A DNA stretch of 64,000 bases. Source: Intestinimonas massiliensis (ex Afouda et al. 2020) (GTDB lineage Bacteria; Bacillota; Clostridia; Oscillospirales; Oscillospiraceae). The DNA lies in assembly GCF_900626285.1 (NCBI RefSeq), contig NZ_LR131147.1:1163920-1227919 (forward strand), in the 5' to 3' direction. The notes below the pieces were generated by a model that did not search any database, was not told the DNA's origin, and saw only the letters and a program-made list of their open reading frames with translations. The first letter of the stretch is position 1; each line of letters opens with the position of its first letter. The translations under genes and the position numbers were made by a program. Below are positions 26,482-35,140 of this stretch, in pieces.

Positions 26482-27093
26482 TTACACATCCCGGCTGAAG
26501 TCCATCTCATACTCGTGCTTGTACGGATCCAGCACGTGGCGCGCCTGCACGTTGTACACCGCTTTGGCAGGCCCCTCTGTAACAGTGACCAGAGCGCCTT
26601 CAGACAGCTCTATCACCTTAGGGGTCACCAGTACCAGGCCTCTCCGGGCCTTGGCATAGGTGTCCTCCTGCTCATAGCGGACGTATTTTTCCGTCAGGAT
26701 GCCGGGGAATGTAACCGGCGGCTGTTCCGCCTTTTCCGGTCGGTTTCCGGTCCCCACCCGGGTGGTGTAGCTCTGGGCGGTGCAGACCACCGGCTCCACC
26801 AGCGCCGCCCCCACGTCCAGGTGATTGCGGTCCCGGTGGGTGATGGAGGTGAGGAACAGGTGCTGTCCCCGCCAGCGCAGGGCGTTGTGGAGGGTGAGCT
26901 TCTGCCGCCGGATCACGATGGCGGCGTCCCTGGCCCCCACGCCCACTTTGCTGAACAGGTTGGTCTTGGCGGTCTGCTCCACCTGAGCCCATGCCCGGCG
27001 GAGCGTGACCCACTCCCATATGCCGGTGGCTGTCTCCCGCAGCTCCAGCACCTCCAGAGGCTGGTCCAGCCTGCCCGCTCCGATGTAGGCCAT
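26482..27093 (-). CDS. Head closure/head-tail joining protein
   Basis: The protein has 203 residues, longer than the usual SPP1 gp16-like joiner of about 110. The N-terminus (AGRLDQPLEVLELRET) and WAQVEQTAKTNLFSKVGVGARDAAIVIRRQ fit the phage head-tail joining family. The additional C-terminal 90 residues (TYAKARRGLVLVTPKV) have no match I recognise. Confidence 0.7.
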   Translation of the reverse strand: MAYIGAGRLDQPLEVLELRETATGIWEWVTLRRAWAQVEQTAKTNLFSKVGVGARDAAIVIRRQKLTLHNALRWRGQHLFLTSITHRDRNHLDVGAALVEPVVCTAQSYTTRVGTGNRPEKAEQPPVTFPGILTEKYVRYEQEDTYAKARRGLVLVTPKVIELSEGALVTVTEGPAKAVYNVQARHVLDPYKHEYEMDFSRDV

Positions 27094-27096
27094 GGG

Positions 27097-27405
27097 TCAG
27101 GCCTCCTCTCTCGGCTCTGTCAGCTTGAGTTGAGTGATGAGCCGCCGGAAGGCTGGGTTGTCCTGGATGGCACCCGTCACCTCGGCATCTCTCAAATCAA
27201 AATCCCTGAGCACCATGAAGTTGACCGCCAGGTCATACTGGGCCCGCCGGGTGGAACCTTCCGGGGGCTGGGCGATCCCAGCCCCCTCCAGGTAGCCAAC
27301 GGCGGCGTCATACAGGGTCTCCAGGGTGAGCAGCTCATCCGGGGTCGGCTCCTCAATGCGGCAGTAGGCCAGCAGCCCGGCCCGCCGCTCCTCCGTCAGG
27401 GCCAT
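27097..27405 (-). CDS. Head-tail connector protein (gp6-like)
   Basis: This protein of 102 residues is all-helical: ERRAGLLAYCRIEEPTPDELLTLETLYDAAVGYLEGAG is the gp6/DNA-packaging connector pattern, ending with a variable acidic tail. The ATG at 27405 is preferred; upstream in-frame codons lie inside the neighbouring gene and have no binding site. Confidence 0.75.
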   Translation of the reverse strand: MALTEERRAGLLAYCRIEEPTPDELLTLETLYDAAVGYLEGAGIAQPPEGSTRRAQYDLAVNFMVLRDFDLRDAEVTGAIQDNPAFRRLITQLKLTEPREEA

Positions 27406-27406
27406 A

Positions 27407-27817
27407 TCACACCACCAGAGTCCAGCCGTTTGCAGCAGGCAAGTACATGGTGTTGGCAGCAACTACTACGCCGCAGACTACGGCTGCTGCCGCATCGTGC
27501 TGGAACTTCACCGCCATGTAGCGGCCGCTGAGGGCGCTGGGGCGATAGCTCACCACCGCCGTCTGAGGAGCGGTACCCACCGTATCGGTAAAGGTAGCCG
27601 TCTCCACCTCCTCCGCCTCGCCGCCGCTGCTGTCGTCGGAGGCCAGCATTGTCACCGTCAGGCTCTTATTGGCCCCCAGAGGAGCGACGGAGACCAGAAA
27701 CACGATCTCCTCTACCCCGGAAACGTCGATGTAGTCGGAAGTCTTCTCTGTGGAGGCCGCCACGCTCTGAGGAGCAAAGGCGGTATGGAATACCAGTTCT
27801 TCGTTGATCCGATTCAT
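27407..27817 (-). CDS. Hypothetical head protein (decoration-like)
   Basis: This protein of 136 residues is predicted mostly beta, with ASTEKTSDYIDVSGVEEIVFLVSVAPLG and RYMAVKFQHDAAAAVVCGVVV. It lies between the capsid and connector genes, where decoration or minor head proteins are often found. No firm family. Confidence 0.55.
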   Translation of the reverse strand: MNRINEELVFHTAFAPQSVAASTEKTSDYIDVSGVEEIVFLVSVAPLGANKSLTVTMLASDDSSGGEAEEVETATFTDTVGTAPQTAVVSYRPSALSGRYMAVKFQHDAAAAVVCGVVVAANTMYLPAANGWTLVV

Positions 27818-27829
27818 CTCAAACCCTCC

Positions 27830-29116
27830 TTACTTGCGGTCCGCCAGCGCCACAAAGGGGCTGCGGGGCTTGGTGCTGTTCTTGATGGTCAGGGGCTTGC
27901 TCACCTTGGGGGCGCCGTTGCAACGGTACACAACCCGGAAGCAGTTCTGATCGGTGAGGAATTCCACATGGATGGACCAGTCCTGCTTGACGGTACCCTT
28001 GGTCAGGAGGATGTACATAAAGGGATCCACCAGCATAATGTCACCAGCAGTACCCAGGGGGGAGCAGCTGTCTTCGAAGAGCACCGGCTTGTTGAGCACC
28101 CGCTGGGTATCGAAGTTGCCCAGGCCTCCCTCGGGGTTCCACAGGAACTTGGCCGCCTCGCCGCTCTGGATGGCCAGGCTGGGCAGCTGTTCCTCCACAT
28201 CGGGGTGCATCAGCCACACCAGCCGGTCCCGGTTCCGGGGCATGGCCCGCGCCTGCATCTTGATGGCGTTGGCTCCCAGGAAAGTGCCGGCCGTCTGGCT
28301 CTGCTCCTTGGCCACAGTGATCAGGGCCTTGGAATGGGTCAGACCCAGGGGCTTGCCTACGCCGTCGCCGCAGATGACACTCTCGGTGAGCAGCCGGTCC
28401 CCGGCCAGGGTGAAGGAAGAACTGGCAAAGCTGGTCATAAAGGCCGCATCCTCCAGCATTTCATCGGTACAGTAGAGGAAGCCCATCATCTTCTCCAGAT
28501 CCATCTTCATCTCCCGGAACTGGGGCTTGCTGGCAGCCACCGCGGCCCCTTCACTGGCCCAGTACATCTGGACCCCGCCGAACACCGACTTGGACACGTC
28601 GGTCTCGTCAGCGCTTACCCACCGCATGGCGTTGGCAGAGCTTGAGCAGGTGTAGCGGTCCAGCCGGTTGAGCAGGGGGCTCTGCTGAACGGCGCTCTCC
28701 ATGATCATGCCGGCAAAGTCGGTCTGAAGGGCAAAGCCGCCATCGGCACCGCTGCCCTCATTGGAGCCCAGGACAGCGTTATTCACCTGCTGGAGCCGCT
28801 TGTCCTCCACGTGATTCTTCCGGAATTTGTAGATGGCCATCAGCTGTTCACCCACAGAGGCAAAGGGCTTGTCCTCATTCTTTCCCGCGATCTTGGCAGT
28901 GGGATTGTGCAGCGCGCCATCATAAACCGGCTCCGCCGCCTCCCGGCTGGCCTTTGCCAGTTTCTCCAGGCCGGCGATCTGGGTGTTGATAGCCTCCATC
29001 TGGTCCGAAATAGCGCTGGCCTCCGTGATCTTGCCATCGGTCACCAGGCCCTCGGCCTCCGTGAGCAGCTGGGCCTTTTTAGCCCGGAGCTCGGTGATCT
29101 TCTCCATGAAATCCAT
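27830..29116 (-). CDS. Major capsid protein (HK97 fold)
   Basis: The protein has 428 residues. The first 100 or so form a coiled-coil delta/scaffold domain (ITELRAKKAQLLTEAEGLV). The shell domain follows, with GGFALQTDFAGMIMESA, MRWVSADETD, SEGAAVAASKPQFREMKMDLEKMMGFLYCTDEMLED and GDGVGKPLGLTHS, all standard in HK97-family capsids. The scaffold is probably removed by the protease encoded just upstream. Confidence 0.95.
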   Translation of the reverse strand: MDFMEKITELRAKKAQLLTEAEGLVTDGKITEASAISDQMEAINTQIAGLEKLAKASREAAEPVYDGALHNPTAKIAGKNEDKPFASVGEQLMAIYKFRKNHVEDKRLQQVNNAVLGSNEGSGADGGFALQTDFAGMIMESAVQQSPLLNRLDRYTCSSSANAMRWVSADETDVSKSVFGGVQMYWASEGAAVAASKPQFREMKMDLEKMMGFLYCTDEMLEDAAFMTSFASSSFTLAGDRLLTESVICGDGVGKPLGLTHSKALITVAKEQSQTAGTFLGANAIKMQARAMPRNRDRLVWLMHPDVEEQLPSLAIQSGEAAKFLWNPEGGLGNFDTQRVLNKPVLFEDSCSPLGTAGDIMLVDPFMYILLTKGTVKQDWSIHVEFLTDQNCFRVVYRCNGAPKVSKPLTIKNSTKPRSPFVALADRK

Positions 29117-29135
29117 ACTGTTCTCCTTTCAAATC

Positions 29136-29846
29136 TCAAAATTCAGCAAGCGCCCTGAGCCGTGCCAGAGTGCGTCTGCCCTGTTCCTTCCGGGCCTCTT
29201 CCGCCCGCAGGCCCGCAACATGGGTCTGATACTGTTCCCGCATGGCCGCCGTCAGCCGGATGCGTCCGGATGCCGCCGCCACAAAAGCTGCCGGGTCCTC
29301 CGCCTCCATGGGGAGCCCCACAATTTCGTCAATGAGACCGTACTCCAGGGCCTGGGAGGGTGTGATCCAAATATCCTTGTCCATAAGGGTAACCAGCTCT
29401 TCCCGGGTCTTGGCGCTGCTCCGGGCGGTGTAGACCTCCAGGATGCAGTCTCTGGCGTTGCGGAGGGCCTCCGCCGCCCGGCGCATATCCCGGAAATCTC
29501 CTTCCGCCCCTCCGCTGGGATTGTGGTAGCATAGCAGGGCCCCAGGCTCACTCTGGATGGTGCGGCAACCGGTGGCCGCCAGGGTGGCGGCACTGGCCCC
29601 GTAGCCCTGGAACAAAGCCGTGGTATTGCCCTGGTAGCGCCGGAGCATGGACCGGATCTCCAGCCCCACCGACATGTCCCCACCGGGGGAATTGATCAGC
29701 AGCGTCACATCCTCCCCATCGGCTGCATCCAGGGCGGCGGCAATGTCCATGGGGGCGGTAATGTCCCTCCATCCCCACCAGCGCAGCACATCGGCGGAGT
29801 CGTTATCCCACAGCTCCCCCCGCAGCGCGATATCAGCCATTTCCAT
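29136..29846 (-). CDS. Head maturation protease (ClpP-related)
   Basis: This serine protease of 236 residues includes LLINSPGGDMSVGLEIRSML, YGASAATLAATGC with nucleophile Ser85, and LLCYHNPSGGAEGD with His108, the ClpP-like prohead protease signature. It cleaves the capsid scaffold domain. It overlaps the portal gene by 14 bases at its start and precedes the capsid gene. Confidence 0.92.
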   Translation of the reverse strand: MEMADIALRGELWDNDSADVLRWWGWRDITAPMDIAAALDAADGEDVTLLINSPGGDMSVGLEIRSMLRRYQGNTTALFQGYGASAATLAATGCRTIQSEPGALLCYHNPSGGAEGDFRDMRRAAEALRNARDCILEVYTARSSAKTREELVTLMDKDIWITPSQALEYGLIDEIVGLPMEAEDPAAFVAAASGRIRLTAAMREQYQTHVAGLRAEEARKEQGRRTLARLRALAEF

Positions 29847-31053
29847 CCTCTCCTCTCAATACGGACTCCAGGGAGCCCAAATTTTTCGTGACCAGGAACG
29901 CTTTCCCAAGCCCGCCGGGGATTGGGTTCAGCTCCTCCTTGGCCCGCGCGTCGTCCGGGCACATGACCGAGTGCTCGATGAGCTTCACATAGAAGTCCGC
30001 CCGGGTGGTGGGATCCGCCCGGAGCAGTGCCTCCACATTTCCGTGGATGTACGCCCCAGTCTGGCGCAGTAGGGAGCCTATGAGCTTATAGCTGTCCTCG
30101 CTCTCCCACTGGACCACATAGGGCAGCAGGGTGTCAGTGACGTAGTTGAGCCGCTGCTGAGCGTTGCTGTCGTAGCTCTCCTTGCCGGTCTGGAGCATGT
30201 GCTTGGGGATGCCGGAGAACCGGCTGATCTCCTCCACGGTGAAGCCCCGGCTCTCAATGAACTGTGCATCACTCTGACTGAGGCCCAGAGGTGTGTACTT
30301 CATGCTGTGATCCAGCACCGCCACAGCGAAGGCGTCGTCAGAGGCGAAGGTGCGGAACTCCTGTTTCACCCGCTGTCTTGTCTCCGGATTGGCGTCGGTA
30401 TCCACCTCCACGATACCGGAGAGACGGGCGCCGTTCTGGTAGAACTTTTTGTTGTATCGCTGGGCCATGGCGTCCACGGAAATGGCCTCTCGGGCCAGAT
30501 CCAGCATGCCCCGCCCCCGAATACCGTCGTAGGTCTCGAAGTACAGGAAGGACAGTTCCGAATTGGCAAAGGTCTTATGAAGTCCTTCCAGGCTGTAGTC
30601 ATACCAGTAGGTCCCGGTGTTGGCGTCCTTGCGGATGGTGCAGCAGTCAGTGGGCAGCGGGATCCGGGCGATCACATGCCCGGCGCCGTCCTTCCGGTTC
30701 CACACCGCGCCGAACCCCCACCAAAATGCGTTGGACATGACGATCTTCCGCAACATGAATGGGGACATATAATCATTGGCCCGCACTTTAAGAACCCTGT
30801 TGAGGGATTGGTCATCTATCGCAACACGCGCGTCTCCGTCCTTCCGGTACAGGCCAAAGGGAATTAGGCCGAAGGAGTTCGTCAGGATCCGGTGGGCCGC
30901 CGACACCGGCGAAAGATGCTCGGCATTTGCCCGGCTGGCCTCTATGGCCTCCTCCCCGGAAAAGACCCGCTGAAACCAGTGGCTGAGCTGCTCCCATGGC
31001 AGAGGCGTCTCATCTACGGAGGCCCGAGGCCTCATCGCCTGATTCAGGATCAT
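29833..31053 (-). CDS. Portal protein (HK97 family)
   Basis: The protein has 406 residues. ILTNSFGLIPFGLYRKDGD, NDYMSPFMLRKIVMSNAFWWG, SVDAMAQRYNKKFYQNGARLSGIVEVD and ISRFSGIPKHML are typical of HK97-type portals. It forms the dodecameric DNA gate of the procapsid and is followed by the protease and capsid genes. Confidence 0.93.
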   Translation of the reverse strand: MILNQAMRPRASVDETPLPWEQLSHWFQRVFSGEEAIEASRANAEHLSPVSAAHRILTNSFGLIPFGLYRKDGDARVAIDDQSLNRVLKVRANDYMSPFMLRKIVMSNAFWWGFGAVWNRKDGAGHVIARIPLPTDCCTIRKDANTGTYWYDYSLEGLHKTFANSELSFLYFETYDGIRGRGMLDLAREAISVDAMAQRYNKKFYQNGARLSGIVEVDTDANPETRQRVKQEFRTFASDDAFAVAVLDHSMKYTPLGLSQSDAQFIESRGFTVEEISRFSGIPKHMLQTGKESYDSNAQQRLNYVTDTLLPYVVQWESEDSYKLIGSLLRQTGAYIHGNVEALLRADPTTRADFYVKLIEHSVMCPDDARAKEELNPIPGGLGKAFLVTKNLGSLESVLRGEDGNG

Positions 31054-31283
31054 TTCCGGCCACCCCCTCTGGACCTGGCCACCACCACGGCGTAGGCGGT
31101 CAGGCAGACACCTGCTGTCGCCAGAGCTGCCGGCCGGCCGCCCAGGTCAAGGGCAGCCCGGACGAAGCACCCCCCGCCAGCCAGCAGGAGCAGATCGTCC
31201 AGATAGAGGCCCAGCGCCCTGACCGCCCGCCTTAATTTTTCTTTCAAATCAAATCCCCCAATCTTCCGAAAGTACATGCTCAT
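31050..31283 (-). CDS. Small membrane protein between terminase and portal
   Basis: The protein has 77 residues or fewer. A basic N-terminus (LKEKLRRAVRALG) precedes one or two hydrophobic segments (YLDDLLLLAGGGCFV and AALATAGVCLTAYAVVVA). The given start overlaps the terminase gene by 35 bases; an internal TTG nearer the terminase stop is an alternative. Its stop overlaps the portal start (ATGA). Function unknown. Confidence 0.55.
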   Translation of the reverse strand: MSMYFRKIGGFDLKEKLRRAVRALGLYLDDLLLLAGGGCFVRAALDLGGRPAALATAGVCLTAYAVVVARSRGGGRK

Positions 31284-32994
31284 TGATATCTGGCCCCTGG
31301 GGCAGCTTCACCATTGCCGTGGCCATGGCGATGATCCAGGCCACCGTCATGTCGATGCGGCCGATGCTGCGGTTTTTCATGGGCTTCAGGTTCTCGTTGC
31401 CGTCCACATGGCAGCGCACGTTGCCGAAGCACCACCGGGCGGCCGTATTGTGCTCATGGAGCAGTTCATGGGAGCGCAGCAGCCGCTCCACCTCCTTCAT
31501 AGCGGGAGACAGCTCTTTGATGGTCTGGGGGATCTCCACCACGTTGACGCCCCGGTCCATGAGCCGCTGGGTGAGCGTGCGGCTGAGATAGGGGTCCACC
31601 CCAAGGGTGTCCAGGTCAAACACGCCGGCGCACCAGGCCACCGTCTCCTCGATCATGGAGAAGTCCACCATGTCCCCGGGGCACAGGGTGAGAAACTCCG
31701 CCCTGGCCCAGTCCCGATACGGCACATGGTCCCGCTGCTCGGCCTCCACCACCCCGTCCTCCGGCCGCCAGGCCCAGAACAAGGTCACCCAGTTGTCCAA
31801 CCCCTCCTGGGGCGGGAACAGCAGTGTCAGCGCCGTCAGGTCGGTGGTGGTGGACAGATCCAGCCCGCCGAAGCACTTCTTTCCCACCAGGCAGTCCCGG
31901 ACGGCCTGCCGCCGCGCTGTCACCTTCAGGCCTTGCCACTCCTCCCGGTTCCACTGGGTCTTGTCATACAGGCCCAATGGGAGCCATCCCACGGCATGGG
32001 TGGCGATCCACTGGTTGAGCCGCAGCCACCGGAAGAGCCGCTCAGCGCTCTCGCTCTGTCGTGCGGCTCTGGCCTCTCTGCGGAAATCCCGCAGCTTCAG
32101 GTTATGGCCCAGGCCCGGGTTACAGGCGTACCACACCGCCTCGTCGTAGATGTCCAGATCGGCGATCTTGTCCGGATCATCCCCGGTGAGAACGGAGATG
32201 CCGTACATGATGGGGCACCATGCCGGATCGTCGGTATCCAGCTCCCGCTCAGGCTCTCCCCGCCGCCAAGCTAGGAGCCTCCGGCACTTCTCATGGATCT
32301 CCCAGCCGATGCTCTTCCGGTCCGGGTCGTCACCGGCGGTGGTGAGGACGATCACCGCCTGCTGCCGCCGGGCGGCGTCTGAGCCTGCGGTGAGCACGTC
32401 CCACAGCCGCCGGTTGGGCTGGGTGTGGAGCTCGTCAAAGATGATGGCACTGAAGGAGTATCCGTGCTTGCTCACGGCGTCGGCGGAATATACCTTCAGT
32501 ATGCCGCCGTACTTGGTGTGGATCTCCCGCTTGGAGTCCACCGCCCAGGCGATAGGGTCGTGCTCGGGCTCGCCCAGGCAGGTGTGCTCCACCATGTACT
32601 TGGCCGCCTCGTAGACCTGGGCGGCGTTCTCCTTGTCGGAGGAGAAGATGCCCACCTTGGGCCGCTTCTCCCCGTCCCACAGCAGATGATAGAGCCCCAG
32701 CCCGGCGGAGAACTCCGTCTTTCCGTTCTTCTTGGGCAACTCGTCGTAGAGGAACCGCCGGTACCGGCTCCATCCGCCGTCCTCGTCCTGCTCCTGGATG
32801 CCGTAAAAACTGTGAATGGCGTCCAATTCCCAGTCCAGCAGCTGGAAAGGCTCTCCCGCCCACTCGTTTGAGCCAAAGCACAGCAGGGAAAAGAAGTCCA
32901 GCACATCCTGCACCGCCTGCTCACTGTATCGCAGCACGGCTCCATCATCCGGGGCACACACCTGCACCGGCCCCAGCTGGAGCAACTCAGGCAC
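31249..32994 (-). CDS. Terminase large subunit
   Basis: This packaging motor and nuclease of 581 residues has a Walker A-like segment in DELPKKNGKTEFSAGL and Walker B AIIFDELHTQ. The C-terminal RNase H-like nuclease begins with FGGLDLSTTTDLTALTLLF. The N-terminus (FSLLCFGSNEWAGEPFQLLDWE) is that of HK97/phi-C31-like terminases. It overlaps the small subunit gene by eight bases. Confidence 0.95.
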   Translation of the reverse strand: MPELLQLGPVQVCAPDDGAVLRYSEQAVQDVLDFFSLLCFGSNEWAGEPFQLLDWELDAIHSFYGIQEQDEDGGWSRYRRFLYDELPKKNGKTEFSAGLGLYHLLWDGEKRPKVGIFSSDKENAAQVYEAAKYMVEHTCLGEPEHDPIAWAVDSKREIHTKYGGILKVYSADAVSKHGYSFSAIIFDELHTQPNRRLWDVLTAGSDAARRQQAVIVLTTAGDDPDRKSIGWEIHEKCRRLLAWRRGEPERELDTDDPAWCPIMYGISVLTGDDPDKIADLDIYDEAVWYACNPGLGHNLKLRDFRREARAARQSESAERLFRWLRLNQWIATHAVGWLPLGLYDKTQWNREEWQGLKVTARRQAVRDCLVGKKCFGGLDLSTTTDLTALTLLFPPQEGLDNWVTLFWAWRPEDGVVEAEQRDHVPYRDWARAEFLTLCPGDMVDFSMIEETVAWCAGVFDLDTLGVDPYLSRTLTQRLMDRGVNVVEIPQTIKELSPAMKEVERLLRSHELLHEHNTAARWCFGNVRCHVDGNENLKPMKNRSIGRIDMTVAWIIAMATAMVKLPQGPDINEHVLSEDWGI

Positions 32995-33472
32995 GGTGCA
33001 TCCGCTCCTCCATCATCCGCTCAAAGGGGTTTTTCTCCTTGGGCTTGGCCCCCTCCGGCAGCACCAAACGGCACCGGCTTGTGATGGTCATACCCATATC
33101 GTTGGCGCAGGCCCTGGCCTGCTTGAAGCAGGTATCCTGGATCTTGGTCCACTTCTCCGCCAGGGCGGCGTTATTGGCCGTCAAGGCCTCCCCCGCCATC
33201 TCGCAGGCATGGGCATACTGGGCCTGAGCCACCACATAACGCCCCAGGGTATCCCGATCCAACTGGGCCGCCCCCATATCGGCGGCCAGCAGCTCCTTGG
33301 CCAGAGCCCGGAACTCCTTCCGGTACTCCTGAGGCAGCCACTTAGGTACCCGCATGGTCTTGGGCTTGGGCAGATTCACTTCCTGGTCCGCCCGCTGGAC
33401 CTTTTCGCTTTTGCTCAGGTGCTTCCGGCCGTTTCCCTCCAGCACGGCCAGGCGTTGTCTCGGTCCGGGCAT
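32987..33472 (-). CDS. Terminase small subunit (P27 family)
   Basis: The protein has 161 residues. MPGPRQRLAVLEGNGRKHLSK and the helical LDRDTLGRYVVAQAQYAHACEM, NAALAEKWTKIQDTCFKQARACANDMGMT are the P27 pattern. It recognises the packaging start site, likely nearby. Basic, helical throughout. Confidence 0.9.
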   Translation of the reverse strand: MPGPRQRLAVLEGNGRKHLSKSEKVQRADQEVNLPKPKTMRVPKWLPQEYRKEFRALAKELLAADMGAAQLDRDTLGRYVVAQAQYAHACEMAGEALTANNAALAEKWTKIQDTCFKQARACANDMGMTITSRCRLVLPEGAKPKEKNPFERMMEERMHRA

Positions 33473-33493
33473 ACACTCCCCCCTTTCTCCCGT

Positions 33494-34231
33494 TTATGTG
33501 ACTGATCCGCCCCACTCCGCCACCCGGGTTCTGGCTGTCTCAAAATAACCCCGATCCAGTTCAAAACCTACAAAGCGCCGGCCGGAATTCAGACAGGCCA
33601 TGGCTGTGGAACCGCTTCCCATACAGTTGTCCAGCACGAGATCTCCCGGGTCGGTGTAAGTCCGCACCAGATACTCCAGCAGCGCCACCGGCTTCTGGGT
33701 GGGATGAAAGCGACGTTCCTTCCGGTTGGGAAAGCGGAGTACGGAGCGCGGATAGTTGGTAAAACGCTGCACACTTTCCTTGCCCATGGGGCGATAGACA
33801 CCGCCCTTGCGTTCTCCACGCCGCACCACCGGGCGTTCCAGCGGGACCAACCCTTGGGGGTGATATTTGGGCAAACGATGGTAAAAGACCAGCATCAACT
33901 CGTGGGAGCGCATAGGCATCCGGTTTGCATTGGCATAGCCCACGGGGGAGTTCTTTTCCCATACCAGGTCATACCGGAAGAACTTCCGAGCGCTGTTGAT
34001 GAGATCGGTAGCAAAAGGCTGAGCTGCAAAGAGCACCAGTGCCCCCCGTGGCTTTAGCACCCGCTGGTAATGTTCCCACAGGGGCTGAAACGGTATCACC
34101 GTATCCCACGCGCAGTTGGTGGTTCCGTAGGGCAGGTCACACAGGACCAGATCCACACTTCCGGTGTCCACACGGCTCATGCCAACCAAACAGTCACAGT
34201 TGTGCAGTCGAATTTGACGGTTGCGATCGAT
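33494..34231 (-). CDS. Phage DNA methyltransferase (N4/N6-type), apparent ATC start
   Basis: The protein has 245 residues. The catalytic motif IV is DLPYGTTNCAWD (DPPY-like), and motif I is DNCMGSGSTAMACL near the C-terminus with PTQKPVALLEYL before it, the beta-class order. IRLHNCDCLVGM must be included, but no ATG, GTG or TTG lies between it and AGGAGG; ATC at 34231 is seven bases after that perfect binding site. The next ATG would remove the first strand. Upstream, 34232-34440 holds no gene, only GC-rich inverted repeats, and could contain the packaging site. It may protect phage DNA from host restriction. Confidence 0.85.
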   Translation of the reverse strand: MDRNRQIRLHNCDCLVGMSRVDTGSVDLVLCDLPYGTTNCAWDTVIPFQPLWEHYQRVLKPRGALVLFAAQPFATDLINSARKFFRYDLVWEKNSPVGYANANRMPMRSHELMLVFYHRLPKYHPQGLVPLERPVVRRGERKGGVYRPMGKESVQRFTNYPRSVLRFPNRKERRFHPTQKPVALLEYLVRTYTDPGDLVLDNCMGSGSTAMACLNSGRRFVGFELDRGYFETARTRVAEWGGSVT

Positions 34232-34440
34232 GTTGATTCCTCCTCTCGATGCCCAGCCAAACGGCCCTATTTCTCCGTGGGGAGAAAATCCCACACGGAG
34301 GGGGGCGCACGGTCTTACGCTCTCGGTCTCAAAACTTTTTCTGGGTGGGGGAGGGTTTGGCAAGCCAAGGGCTTGCCGCGGGCGCAGGCGGGCATGACGG
34401 GCCCGCGGGTGTGCGCCCAAGCCTCCCTCCGATTACGGCT

Positions 34441-34812
34441 TCATAGGCTTGCATTTTCCCGCCGTTTTTTCGTTTGTTCCAGCGCTGTTTTTCGGTCGTG
34501 GCAGTGCTTGCACAGGCTCTGGAGATTGTCCCGGTCGATAAACTTGGTCCAGTCTCCCTGGTGTGGATCCACGTGATCCACCACAGTGGCCCGGGTGCGG
34601 ATACCACGCTTGGCGCACTCCCGGCACCAGGGCTCCCGTAAGAGTTGGGTGGGCCGCAGTTCATCAGTCCAGACAGGCAGGTTGTACCAAGCGTGGTACT
34701 CCGCCGAGGCCCGGCGGTCCGCTCGCTTGGTTTTGTGCTTGGGACAGTATCCCTCCCGAGTGAGTTCCGGGCATCCTGGATGCCGGCACGGTCGGAGCGG
34801 CTTCATGGCCAC
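34441..34812 (-). CDS. HNH endonuclease
   Basis: The protein has 123 residues. ATVVDHVDPHQGDWTKFID and NLQSLCKHCHDRKTALEQ form the HNH core, and Cys pairs (PCRHPGCPE, WCRECAKRG) bind structural zinc. HNH proteins next to terminase genes assist cos-site cleavage during packaging, which fits the location here. The start is ATG at 34812 or 34806. Confidence 0.92.
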   Translation of the reverse strand: MAMKPLRPCRHPGCPELTREGYCPKHKTKRADRRASAEYHAWYNLPVWTDELRPTQLLREPWCRECAKRGIRTRATVVDHVDPHQGDWTKFIDRDNLQSLCKHCHDRKTALEQTKKRRENASL

Positions 34813-34870
34813 GGGCTATCACCTCCGGGCAAAACAAAAAGCCAGAACCCGACCACATCCCACGCTGGGA

Positions 34871-35077
34871 TCATGTCGGGCTCTGGCTCTCAAAGCACTG
34901 GCCTCTGTCGATGTCTACCGTCACGGTGCGCTTGCAGTTGCGGCAGTAGACAATTAAGTTTTGCGCCGCCGTATCCATCTCCACCCGGAGCAGACGCTTG
35001 CGGCAGCCAGGGCAGATCAACCATCCGTCCTTTACGATAAGTTTACCACATTCGCGAGTTGGTTTCAACTTTTTCAC
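34871..35077 (-). CDS. Small zinc-ribbon protein (cysteine-rich KTR-like)
   Basis: This protein of 68 residues has ICPGCRKRL and VYCRNCKRTV, two Cys-x2-Cys knuckles 20 residues apart, resembling the short cysteine-rich KTR proteins on Firmicute mobile elements. Function unknown; nucleic-acid binding is plausible. Confidence 0.75.
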   Translation of the reverse strand: MKKLKPTRECGKLIVKDGWLICPGCRKRLLRVEMDTAAQNLIVYCRNCKRTVTVDIDRGQCFESQSPT

Positions 35078-35140
35078 TCACTTTCTATGGGCTTTTTTAC
35101 TTGTCGCACCCTGTTTCCAGACCGAATAAAGACGCGAAGG

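Noticed and set aside
31050..31283. Phage holin upstream of the portal gene
   Set aside because: It has one or two hydrophobic segments but the lysis genes are at the left end; position between terminase and portal gives no support for a lysis role.
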